In this document: one piece after another, positions 1-5,960 of the stretch | Layout of the letters: the number at the start of each line of letters is the position of its first letter | Position numbering within the stretch: the first letter of the stretch is position 1 | Assembly (NCBI GenBank): GCA_025350775.1 | Contig: JANXXF010000318.1 | Span: 1 to 8,637 of the forward strand | DNA length: 8,637 bases | Direction: 5' to 3' | Source of the DNA: Actinomycetes bacterium | Lineage (GTDB): Bacteria > Actinomycetota > Thermoleophilia > Gaiellales > Gaiellaceae | Notes under the pieces: model-generated | Told to the model about the DNA's origin: nothing | The model's database searches: none | Seen by the model: only the letters and a program-made list of their open reading frames with translations | Translations under genes and position numbers: made by a program

Positions 1-1
1 T

Positions 2-1039
2 GCCGCGCCCGCGCCTGGCGCCGCCCCTGCCGCTGCTCCCGAGCCCGTCCCCGCCCCGGCACCGGAGTCGGCTGCCGCGTCCGCGCGCGCCGCCGCGCCG
101 CTCCTCGCGCCCGTGGCCGCTGCCGACGGCACCAGGCTCAAGGCGTCGCCGCTCGCCCGCCGGATCGCCCGCGAGCGCGGCGTCGAGCTGGCGAGCGTCG
201 TCGGCACCGGCCCCGACGGCCGCATCGTCGCCGAGGACGTCGAGCGCACCGCCACCGGCGCGCCACTCCCCGCCGGCGCCGACGCCGAGGCGGCCCCGGT
301 GGCCGGCCCCGCCGCAGCAGCCGGCACTGCCGTCCCGCCGCTCGTCGCCGCTGGCGAGGGCGTGCAGGTCGAGAAGCTCAGCGGGATTCGCCGCACCATC
401 GCGCGTCGCCTCACCGAAGCGTGGGAGGCCCCAGCGTTCCAGATCTCGATGTCGGTGGACATGGGCCGCGCCACCGCCCTCCGCCGGGCGCTCGTCGCCC
501 AGACACCGGAGGGTGCCGTCAAGCCGACCGTCTCCGACGTGCTCACCAAGCTCGTCGCAGTCGCGCTGATGCAGCATCCCGCAGTGAACGCGCTCTGGGC
601 CGGCGACGCCATCCATCGCTACCCGACCGCGAACGTCGGTATCGCCGTCGCCATTCCGAACGGCCTCGTCGTGCCGGTCATCACCAGCGCCGAGCGGCGC
701 ACCGTCGCCGAGATCGCCGCCGCCCGCGGCGCCCTCGTCGAGCGCGCCCGCGCCGGCAAGCTCTCGGCCGAGGACATGCAGGGCGGGACGTTCAGCATCT
801 CGAACCTCGGCATGTTCGGCGTCGAGCAGTTCATCGCCGTGCTCAACCCGCCGCAGGCGGCGATCCTTGCCGTCGGCGCGATCGAGGAGCGGCCGGTGGC
901 CCGCGACGGCCAGGTCGTGATCCGGCCGCTGATGTCGCTGACGTTGACATGCGACCATCGCGCCCTCGACGGTGCCACGGCGGCCGAGTTCCTGGCAACG
1001 GTCAAGCGGCTGCTCGAAGAGCCGGGCCTCGCGCTCTGA
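2..1039 (+). CDS. Dihydrolipoamide acyltransferase (E2) of a 2-oxoacid dehydrogenase complex, 5'-truncated by window edge
   Basis: This is the acyl-transferring core subunit of a pyruvate, 2-oxoglutarate or branched-chain 2-oxoacid dehydrogenase complex. It moves the acyl group from lipoyl-lysine to CoA in the cytoplasm. The frame is open from base 2, so the gene starts upstream and its lipoyl domain lies outside the window. In order one sees an Ala/Pro-rich linker (2-130), a peripheral subunit-binding domain at about 140-247 (KASPLARRIA ... GTGPDGRIVAEDV) that docks E1 or E3, a second Ala/Pro linker, and the catalytic domain at about 365-1036. The catalytic domain contains FSISNLGMFGVEQF and the active-site HRALDG (HxxxDG; His codon 956-958). 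An internal GTG at 113 would drop the first linker and is not the true start. The stop overlaps the next gene as TGATG. The family is certain. Substrate specificity is not decidable from the C-terminal half; pyruvate is the usual default. Confidence 0.93.
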   Translation, partial: AAPAPGAAPAAAPEPVPAPAPESAAASARAAAPLLAPVAAADGTRLKASPLARRIARERGVELASVVGTGPDGRIVAEDVERTATGAPLPAGADAEAAPVAGPAAAAGTAVPPLVAAGEGVQVEKLSGIRRTIARRLTEAWEAPAFQISMSVDMGRATALRRALVAQTPEGAVKPTVSDVLTKLVAVALMQHPAVNALWAGDAIHRYPTANVGIAVAIPNGLVVPVITSAERRTVAEIAAARGALVERARAGKLSAEDMQGGTFSISNLGMFGVEQFIAVLNPPQAAILAVGAIEERPVARDGQVVIRPLMSLTLTCDHRALDGATAAEFLATVKRLLEEPGLAL

Positions 1040-1521
1040 TGGCGGCGGCCGTCATGATCCGCCCGGGCGAGTCGCAGGACGTCACGTTCCTGCGCGACAT
1101 GGTGCGCCACACAGGGCTCGACCGCTCCGGCGTGACGATCGACGCGGAGCCGCCGCCGCTGTCCCGTTACGTCGTGGGCTGGGGGAGGGCCGGCGATACC
1201 GCGCTCGTAGCATTCGACGGGACGACGCATGTGGCTGTCGGCGCAGCGTGGTGCCGCCTGTTCACTGCGGCCGAGCCTGGCTACGGCTTCATCGACGAGG
1301 CCACGCCCGAGCTGACCGTGGCCGTCGTGCCGAGCCGCCGCGGCGAGGGCATCGGCCAGGCGCTGCTCACCGCGATTGTCGAGCAGGCGCGTGCCGACGG
1401 CGTCGCGGCGATCTCGATGAGCGCCGTCCGTGACACCCCCGCCGTCGCCCTGTTCGAGGAGAACGGCTTCCGTGTGATCCGTGAGCACGGTACCGCCGTG
1501 ATCATGGCCCTCGACCTGTAG
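1039..1521 (+). CDS. GNAT-family N-acetyltransferase
   Basis: A 160-residue protein of the GCN5-related acetyltransferase fold, which transfers acetyl from acetyl-CoA to an amine. The acetyl-CoA pyrophosphate loop (motif A) is visible as VAVVPSRRGEGIGQALL at residues 94-110, with the RxxGxG signature at 101-106. The C-terminal region has the usual ALFEENGFRVIRE segment (138-149), the strand-turn that closes the CoA site. The ATG at 1039 overlaps the E2 stop as TGATG, which favours translational coupling. An ATG at 1054 would give a 155-residue protein beginning MIRPGE, a more typical GNAT N-terminus, so the start is uncertain by five codons. The substrate is unknown and nothing in the sequence points to one. 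The overlap with an acetyl-CoA-producing complex is suggestive but may only reflect genome compaction. Confidence 0.88.
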   Translation: MAAAVMIRPGESQDVTFLRDMVRHTGLDRSGVTIDAEPPPLSRYVVGWGRAGDTALVAFDGTTHVAVGAAWCRLFTAAEPGYGFIDEATPELTVAVVPSRRGEGIGQALLTAIVEQARADGVAAISMSAVRDTPAVALFEENGFRVIREHGTAVIMALDL

Positions 1522-1551
1522 GGGACGGCAGGCCGGGGCGACGGGCCGGGC

Positions 1552-1575
1552 CGGCGCTGCCGCTACGCAGCGCCG
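1552..1575. terminator. Hairpin between converging genes, possible bidirectional terminator
   Basis: A perfect 9-bp GC stem, 1552-1560 (CGGCGCTGC) with 1567-1575 (GCAGCGCCG), encloses a 6-base loop (CGCTAC). It begins 30 bases after the GNAT stop and lies 75 bases beyond the stop of the - strand SnoaL-like gene, so it is placed to end transcription from both sides. No T-tract follows on either strand. Hairpins without U-tracts are common at gene ends in high-GC actinobacteria, but this one could also be chance in GC-rich DNA. Confidence 0.35.
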
Positions 1576-1655
1576 CGCGGCACCCGCAGGCGTCGCAGCA
1601 CCCACAGCGACAGCAGCAGGCCGAGCGTGCCTGCCACCAGGCCCCCGGGCTCAGG
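1563..1655 (-). other. Coding-like hydrophobic tail in +1 frame after the SnoaL-like gene (possible frameshifted C-terminus)
   Basis: On the - strand, immediately past the end of the preceding gene but in the +1 frame, the DNA reads PEPGGLVAGTLGLLL followed by SLWVLRRLRVPRGAA and TAG (1563-1565). This is a proline/glycine start, about 17 hydrophobic residues and an arginine-rich end, the layout of a C-terminal membrane anchor or sorting tail of the PEP-CTERM general type. About 26 of 30 codons end in G or C, while second positions are relatively rich in T, the base pattern of a real hydrophobic coding segment. The frame has no plausible start of its own and is closed upstream by a stop at 1701-1703. 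It is either the lost tail of the SnoaL-like gene, a decayed gene end, or a coincidence. Confidence 0.35.
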
Positions 1656-2043
1656 CTTCCGCGAGCTGACGCGCCATCGTGACGGTGTCGAGATACACCT
1701 TCACGACGTGGAACTTGCCGTCCTTGAACCGGTAGACGTTGCAGTTCTCGAGGTGGACGGGGCTGCCCCCGGGTGCCGCCGCGTCGAAGACGATCTCGGA
1801 GATCGCACGGTCGCCCTGGACGACGACGCGACTGGCGATGTCGATGTGCGTGCTGAAGCGGGCGATGTGCGCGGTGTACAGTGCGCGCAGCTCCGCGCGG
1901 CCGCGGGCCGGCGCGTCCATGAACGCGAACTGGATCTGCCCGTCGGCGGTGAAGCAGTCGAGCACGTCCTCGATGCGCTCGTCGTCGACGGCCAGGAAGT
2001 AGCGGTGGATCAGCGCCTCGTAGTGGTCGCGGTCGTAGGTCAT
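1651..2043 (-). CDS. SnoaL-like / NTF2-superfamily protein (second of tandem pair)
   Basis: A 130-residue single-domain protein of the alpha+beta cone fold shared by SnoaL polyketide cyclases, ketosteroid isomerase and NTF2. Visible hallmarks are the N-terminal helices HYEALIHRYFLAVDDERIEDVLDCF (in two parts, residues 7-31), the FTADGQIQF strand (31-39), a GRAELRALY helix (48-56), and the closing strands NVYRFKDGKFHVVKVYLDT (102-120). Members act on small hydrophobic substrates or are non-catalytic binders, and the substrate here cannot be named. The ATG overlaps the stop of the upstream SnoaL-like gene by four bases (ATGA), so the two are probably made together and in similar amounts. They share the pattern LIHxxF, LxxxFTxD, an AEL helix, LxxxNVxxFxDG and VYxDT, so this looks like an old duplication and a heterodimer is possible. 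After its TGA a membrane-tail-like reading continues in the +1 frame, so the annotated C-terminus may be wrong or mutated. Confidence 0.83.
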   Translation of the reverse strand: MTYDRDHYEALIHRYFLAVDDERIEDVLDCFTADGQIQFAFMDAPARGRAELRALYTAHIARFSTHIDIASRVVVQGDRAISEIVFDAAAPGGSPVHLENCNVYRFKDGKFHVVKVYLDTVTMARQLAEA

Positions 2044-2411
2044 GCGAGCGCTGCCGCGACCGGTGCCGTGTCGGCGTAGACCCGGATGCGGCGGATGCGG
2101 CCGTCGGCGAAGTCCCAGACGTTGAGGCTGTCCAGGGCGACTTCGCGGCCGGTGCTGGAGATGCCCTCGAAGCGCACCTCGCTGCCGGCCACGTCGCCCT
2201 CCACGATGACGTTTGTCGCCCGCTCGCGGTGGCTGTGCAGCCCGCCGAGATTCCTGCGGAAGAAGTCGCCCAGCTCGGCTTTCCCGCCGAGGTCGCGCTC
2301 GAGCAGGACTGTCGAGTACGAGCAGTCGTCGGTGAACAGCTCGAGCAGGCCGTCGACGTCGGCGGCGTCGGAGCGGCGGAAGAACTCGTGGATCAGCTCC
2401 TCATTGGTCAT
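2040..2411 (-). CDS. SnoaL-like / NTF2-superfamily protein (first of tandem pair)
   Basis: A 123-residue NTF2-like protein. The helix-rich N-terminus MTNEELIHEFFRRSDAADVD (1-20) is followed by GLLELFTDDCSYS (21-33), a GKAELGDFFRRNLGGLH helix (43-59), a strand NVIVEGDVAGSEVRFEG (67-83) and the closing pair DSLNVWDFADGRIRRIRVY (94-112). Length and layout match SnoaL-like domains with no extra domain. The ATG at 2411 overlaps the MFS stop by four bases (ATGA), and its own TGA overlaps the next start the same way, so MFS and both NTF2-like genes form one coupled unit. Longer readings upstream in this frame only run inside the MFS gene and are not supported. There is no signal peptide. Catalytic identity is unknown; a cyclase, isomerase, dehydratase or binding role is equally open. 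Confidence 0.82.
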   Translation of the reverse strand: MTNEELIHEFFRRSDAADVDGLLELFTDDCSYSTVLLERDLGGKAELGDFFRRNLGGLHSHRERATNVIVEGDVAGSEVRFEGISSTGREVALDSLNVWDFADGRIRRIRVYADTAPVAAALA

Positions 2412-3631
2412 CGTGCGAGTATCCCACGCTCGTCGGCACGTCTGCTCGCCATGAAGATCCAGGCTGCGCCTGCCACGCAGAGTCCGGCAACGCCCGAGTA
2501 GGCCACCCAGTCGCCGACGCTCTCGCCGATCTTGCCGGCGGCGACCGGGCCGATCGCGCTCGAGAGCCCGCCTGCGACCTGGAGCAGTGCGTAGACGGCC
2601 CCGCGCCCGATCCCCGCCGCATCCGCGCCCAGCCCGGCGAGCGGGAAGCACACGGTGAAGATCGCGCCGAGCACCGCGGTGCGCAGGATGATCCCGACGG
2701 TGGTGGAGGTGGTGCCGCCACTCGACGCGAGCAGCATGACCACGCCGCCCAGCAGCAGCAACGAGACGACGCCGACGCCCGGCCGGACGGCCCGGCCGGC
2801 GTTGCGGGTCACGGTGTAGGCGACCACCACGAACACGCCGGAGCCGGCGGCGAGGATCGCGCCGATCATGCTGGCGGAGAGGCCGTTGTGATCGAGTTGC
2901 AACGGCACGAGGACGCCCGTCACGGCCTCCGTCGTCCCGCCGAGCAGCATCAGCAGCACAGCCGTCATCACGATCAGCGAGCGCCGGCCGGCGGCGAACG
3001 TGCGCAGGAACGGGTCATGCCCGTGTGGCGCGCTGCCACCGCGAGGGCAGAGCAGGAGCACTCCGACGTTGACGGCGATCAGGGCGGAGAAGATCAGCAG
3101 CGGCACAGCGCGGCCGTAGGCATCCGCGAGCACGCCCCCCACCGCGGGCCCGACCAGGGTGCCGAGCCCGGCGATCGGGATGATGGCAGCGACCGCCGAC
3201 GGCCTGCGCGCATCGCTCGCCGAGTCGGCGATCCAGGTCGGTCCGGCGGAGAGCACCGCTGCGAAGCCTGCGCCGATGCCGATGCGCGAGACGAGCAGCG
3301 TGAGGAGATCGGGCGCGAGCCCCTGGAGGACGAGCGCTGCGCTGCAGAGGGCGGCGCCCGCGAGCGCGACCGGGCGGGCGCCGATGCGGTCAGCCGCCAG
3401 CCCGATCGGCACCGCCGCCAGCATCGTCGCCAGGCCCGAGACGGCGAAGATCAGGCCGGTCTCGAACTTCGACAGCGCCAGCGCGTCCTTGAACGTCGGG
3501 GCCAGCGCGAACATCGTCGCGAACTGCATCGCGTTGAGGAAGATCAGCAGGTACGCGAGGGTGAGCGTCCGGTCCAACCACGGAGGAGCCACCCGGCCGC
3601 GCGAGAAGAGAGCAACCCCCCGTTCGCTCAC
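2408..3631 (-). CDS. Major facilitator superfamily transporter, probable drug/H+ antiporter type
   Basis: A 407-residue membrane protein with about twelve hydrophobic segments, the normal MFS size. The motif-A loop between segments 2 and 3 is GLAADRIGAR (77-86). GLGTLVGPAVGG (155-166) matches motif C (GxxxGPxxGG) of segment 5, which is typical of proton-driven exporters of the DHA1 group. A polar central loop at about 196-217 (PRGGSAPHGHDPFLRTF) separates the halves. I chose GTG at 3631. On the - strand a TAGTGT (3644-3639) precedes it by seven bases, fitting a leaderless actinobacterial start. ATG at 3658 would add nine residues and leave only 10 bp to argF. Further upstream extension would run inside argF and is rejected. 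The gene heads a coupled unit with two SnoaL-like genes, so it may export their product or substrate; that is inference. Confidence 0.88.
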   Translation of the reverse strand: MSERGVALFSRGRVAPPWLDRTLTLAYLLIFLNAMQFATMFALAPTFKDALALSKFETGLIFAVSGLATMLAAVPIGLAADRIGARPVALAGAALCSAALVLQGLAPDLLTLLVSRIGIGAGFAAVLSAGPTWIADSASDARRPSAVAAIIPIAGLGTLVGPAVGGVLADAYGRAVPLLIFSALIAVNVGVLLLCPRGGSAPHGHDPFLRTFAAGRRSLIVMTAVLLMLLGGTTEAVTGVLVPLQLDHNGLSASMIGAILAAGSGVFVVVAYTVTRNAGRAVRPGVGVVSLLLLGGVVMLLASSGGTTSTTVGIILRTAVLGAIFTVCFPLAGLGADAAGIGRGAVYALLQVAGGLSSAIGPVAAGKIGESVGDWVAYSGVAGLCVAGAAWIFMASRRADERGILAR

Positions 3632-3668
3632 AGGTGGGACACTACAGCCCGCTACCATCGGTCGCCCC
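3632..3668. promoter_or_regulatory. Compact divergent promoter region between MFS gene and argF, likely leaderless starts
   Basis: Only 37 bases separate two divergent GTG starts. On the - strand TAGTGT (3644-3639) lies seven bases before the MFS GTG, close to the TANNNT plus about seven bases arrangement known for leaderless actinobacterial transcripts. On the + strand TACCAT (3653-3658) lies ten bases before the argF GTG, leaving at most a few leader bases. Neither start has a recognisable Shine-Dalgarno sequence. No convincing -35 element is seen, and no arginine-repressor operator was identified by eye. Confidence 0.4.
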
Positions 3669-4628
3669 GTGACCCATCTTCTGCTCGATCTGCCGACGCA
3701 TCTCAAAGGCTCCGACTTCCTGCGGGTCGGCGACTGGAGCCGTGACGACCTGCTCGCCACGCTCGACCTGGCCGATGAGCTGAAGCGCCTGCGTGCCGCC
3801 CACGCGCCGCACGACCTCCTGCGTGGCCGCACCATCGGGATGATCTTCCGCAAGCCGTCGACGCGCACCCGCGTCTCATTCGCCGCCGGCATCTCGCAGC
3901 TCGGCGGCGACCCGGTGCAGCTCTCGACGGTCGGCATGCACGTCGACGCGCGCGGCGAGTCGATCCGCGACACCTCGCTCGTCCTGTCGCGCTATCTCGA
4001 CGCGCTCGTCATCCGCACCTTCGCGCAGGCCGAGGTCGACGAGTATGCCCAGCACTGCTCGGTGCCGGTCGTCAACGGCCTCACCGACGACGCGCACCCC
4101 TGTCAGGCGCTCGCCGACCTGCAGACAGTGCGCGAGCGGCTCGGCGAGCTGGCCGGCGTGCGGGTCGTCTACGTGGGTGACGGCAACAACGTCTGTGTCT
4201 CGCTGATGATCGCGTGCGCGAAGGTGGGCGCCTCGTTCTGCGCGGCGACGCCCGCCGGCTACGAGCCGCCGGCGAAGGCGGTCGCCCACGCTCGGCGGAT
4301 CGTCGCAGCCAGCGGCGGCACCGTCGAGCTCGCCGATGACCCGCGCGCCGCCGCCCGCGGCGCCGACGTCCTGTACACCGACGTCTGGACGAGCATGGGC
4401 CAGGAGGACGAGCGCGCCCGGCGCCTGCGCGACTTCGCCGGCTGGACGATCGACGCCTCGCTCGTCTCGCTGATGAGCTCCCGCGGCATCGTGCTGCACT
4501 GCCTGCCCGCGCACGACGGCGAGGAGATCACCGCCGAGGTGCTGTACGGCAAGCGCTCGGCCGCCTGGGATCAGGCCGAGAACCGGCTGCACGCGCAGAA
4601 GGCGCTGCTCGCGCTGATCGTGCCGTAG
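3669..4628 (+). CDS. argF: Ornithine carbamoyltransferase
   Basis: A 319-residue cytoplasmic enzyme that makes citrulline from ornithine and carbamoyl phosphate, the sixth step of arginine synthesis; it acts as a trimer in this family. The carbamoyl-phosphate site is FRKPSTRTR (60-68), followed by HPCQALADLQT (143-153), the domain-2 nucleotide-like turn VGDGNNVCVSL (169-179), the ornithine-binding DVWTSMG (238-244), and HCLPAH (277-282) with the catalytic Cys. The DxxxSMG and HCLP motifs separate it from aspartate carbamoyltransferase, and HCLPAH favours ordinary OTC over acetylornithine or succinylornithine relatives. GTG at 3669 is the only start that avoids overlap with the divergent MFS gene. 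It gives about 13 residues before the usual DFLRVGDWS opening and has no Shine-Dalgarno sequence. No other arginine gene is adjacent. The next gene, on the opposite strand, converges 37 bp after the stop. Confidence 0.95.
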   Translation: MTHLLLDLPTHLKGSDFLRVGDWSRDDLLATLDLADELKRLRAAHAPHDLLRGRTIGMIFRKPSTRTRVSFAAGISQLGGDPVQLSTVGMHVDARGESIRDTSLVLSRYLDALVIRTFAQAEVDEYAQHCSVPVVNGLTDDAHPCQALADLQTVRERLGELAGVRVVYVGDGNNVCVSLMIACAKVGASFCAATPAGYEPPAKAVAHARRIVAASGGTVELADDPRAAARGADVLYTDVWTSMGQEDERARRLRDFAGWTIDASLVSLMSSRGIVLHCLPAHDGEEITAEVLYGKRSAAWDQAENRLHAQKALLALIVP

Positions 4629-4665
4629 GGGCGGATCAGGGGCCGGCGCGCTGGTGGATCCAGGT

Positions 4666-5292
4666 TCAACTCCGCCAGGCAGGCGCTGCGGCCCAGGCGG
4701 CGAGCAGGGCGGCGCCGCTGGCGACCGCGGCGGCCGTCAACCGGAGCGGCTCGGCGTACGGCAGCCGCTCCGCCCGCGCTGCGGGCACGAGTCCCGCTGC
4801 CGCGTCCAGCAGGTAGCGCAGCGGCAGCGAGTGCCCGATGCAGAGCACCGTCGCCTCGGGGCGCCCGGCCAGCGAGGCAAACCCGGCGGCGAGCCGCGCG
4901 GCGATCCCGGCCCGGCTCTCGCCACCGCCGGGGCAGGGCTCGGCGGGGCCGGCGGTGAGGGCCCAGGTGCGGTACTCGTCGAGCGAGCGGCCCTCCCAGG
5001 CGCCGAAGCGCACCTCGTCGAGGGAGGGGAGGACGAGCACGGGTGTGGCTCCGGCGTCGGTCGCGCCCCCGCCGACCCGCGTCGCCAGCACGATCCTCGC
5101 CGTCTCCTGCGTGCGCGGGAGCCCGGTCACCACGCAGAGGTCGATCCGGGTGGCGCGCAGCGCCTCGCCCAGCAGGCGCGCCTGCTCGCGCCCCGCGGCG
5201 GTCAACGCGACGCCCGCCGCCGCGTCGCCGTTCATCACTCCGAGGACGCTCGCTGCGCTCTCGCCGTGGCGGGCGACGATCAGCTCGCGCAC
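4666..5292 (-). CDS. Histidine phosphatase superfamily protein (phosphoglycerate-mutase-like), third gene of the pstB-phoU unit
   Basis: A 208-residue protein of the branch-1 histidine phosphatase fold. The phosphohistidine motif ARHGE is at residues 7-11 (His9), with supporting Arg60 in GLPRTQETA, an acid in LDEVRFGAWEGRS (Glu93), and the second active-site His in CIGHSLPLRY (His154). All expected catalytic residues are present, so it should be an active phosphatase or mutase. GTG at 5292 starts five bases after the phoU stop and puts the RHG motif at the normal distance from the N-terminus. Upstream extension reads only out-of-frame phoU. The C-terminal 185-204 stretch is Ala/Leu-rich (TAAAVASGAALLAAW), possibly a surface or membrane-associating helix. 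Its position behind pstB and phoU suggests a role in phosphate metabolism, for example phosphoester hydrolysis or SixA-like dephosphorylation. The substrate is unknown. Confidence 0.85.
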   Translation of the reverse strand: MRELIVARHGESAASVLGVMNGDAAAGVALTAAGREQARLLGEALRATRIDLCVVTGLPRTQETARIVLATRVGGGATDAGATPVLVLPSLDEVRFGAWEGRSLDEYRTWALTAGPAEPCPGGGESRAGIAARLAAGFASLAGRPEATVLCIGHSLPLRYLLDAAAGLVPAARAERLPYAEPLRLTAAAVASGAALLAAWAAAPAWRS

Positions 5293-5297
5293 GCCGC

Positions 5298-5960
5298 TCA
5301 GCGCGACGCGTCGGTGAACTCGCGGAACTCGCCCGAGATGAGGTAGACCGTCTGCTCGCCGACGTCGACGGCATGGTCGCCGATGCGCTCCAGGCAGCGG
5401 GAGACGAACAACATGCGCAGCGCCCACTCGCGCAACGCAGGGTCGCCCGCCAGGGCGAGCACGTCGTCATGGGCGCGGCGGTTGGCGCGGTCGATCAGCT
5501 CGTCGAGGTCGCCCAGCGATTCGGCAGCGAACATGTCGCGCGAGCTGAACGAGTCGAGCGCGACGCGGGTCATCTGCTCGGCACGCTCACCCATCTCCTC
5601 GAGACCCTCGGCCATCCGCCGCTCGGGCTCGAGGCCGTGGGTGAGCTTCACATACTTCGCGATCGTCACGCAGTAGTCGCCCATCCGCTCCAGGTGGAGG
5701 TTGATCTTGAGCACCGCGAGCACCAGGCGCAGGTCGGTGGCGACCGGCGTCTGCCGCGCGAGCAGCGTCTGCACGCCCGACTCGATGCGCGTGCACAGCC
5801 CGTCGATCTGGTCGTCGAAGGCGATCACGTCGTCGGCGAGCTCGACGTCGCGCTCGCGCAGTGCGCTCATCGCCCCGCGGAGCGCGCGCAGGACGAACTG
5901 GCCTTCCTCCTGGAGGTCGGCCTCGAGCCGTGCGAGATCTTCCTGAAACGTTCTTCTCAT
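5298..5960 (-). CDS. phoU: Phosphate transport system regulator PhoU
   Basis: A 220-residue, almost entirely helical cytoplasmic protein. Two pseudo-symmetric three-helix halves each carry the metal-binding ExxxDxxx signature: LERMGDYCVTIAK (90-102) and LERIGDHAVDVGEQTVYL (190-207). PhoU links Pst transport to the phosphate sensor kinase, keeping the Pho response off when phosphate is plentiful and preventing toxic uptake. Length matches the family (about 215-240). ATG at 5960 overlaps the pstB stop by four bases (ATGA), so it is coupled to pstB, the usual partner. No strong Shine-Dalgarno sequence precedes it, in keeping with coupling. The histidine-phosphatase gene follows after five bases. 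No sensor kinase or response regulator gene is in the window. Confidence 0.95.
   Translation of the reverse strand: MRRTFQEDLARLEADLQEEGQFVLRALRGAMSALRERDVELADDVIAFDDQIDGLCTRIESGVQTLLARQTPVATDLRLVLAVLKINLHLERMGDYCVTIAKYVKLTHGLEPERRMAEGLEEMGERAEQMTRVALDSFSSRDMFAAESLGDLDELIDRANRRAHDDVLALAGDPALREWALRMLFVSRCLERIGDHAVDVGEQTVYLISGEFREFTDASR

Noticed and set aside
2..112. Repetitive Ala/Pro stretch as a possible DNA repeat
   Set aside because: It is the flexible inter-domain linker of the E2 protein, in frame with the downstream domains, and not a separate repeat element.
619..1605. Long open frame on the - strand across the E2 and GNAT genes
   Set aside because: Its translation is Arg/Ala-rich, low in complexity and without any family motif. 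It is antisense to two well-supported genes and is the usual shadow seen in GC-rich DNA.
2888..3745. Open frame on the + strand inside the MFS gene
   Set aside because: The product is a charged Arg/Glu/Gln-rich string with no recognisable domain, antisense to clear membrane segments of the transporter.
3632..3973. Upstream extension of the MFS gene to 3973
   Set aside because: It would overlap the argF N-terminus and active-site STRTR region on the other strand, and the added residues are Arg/Ser-rich and unlike a transporter.
4633..4661. Possible hairpin between argF and the phosphatase gene (GGATC at 4633-4637 with GATCC at 4657-4661)
   Set aside because: The stem is only five bases with a 19-base loop and no T-tract, too weak to call a terminator.
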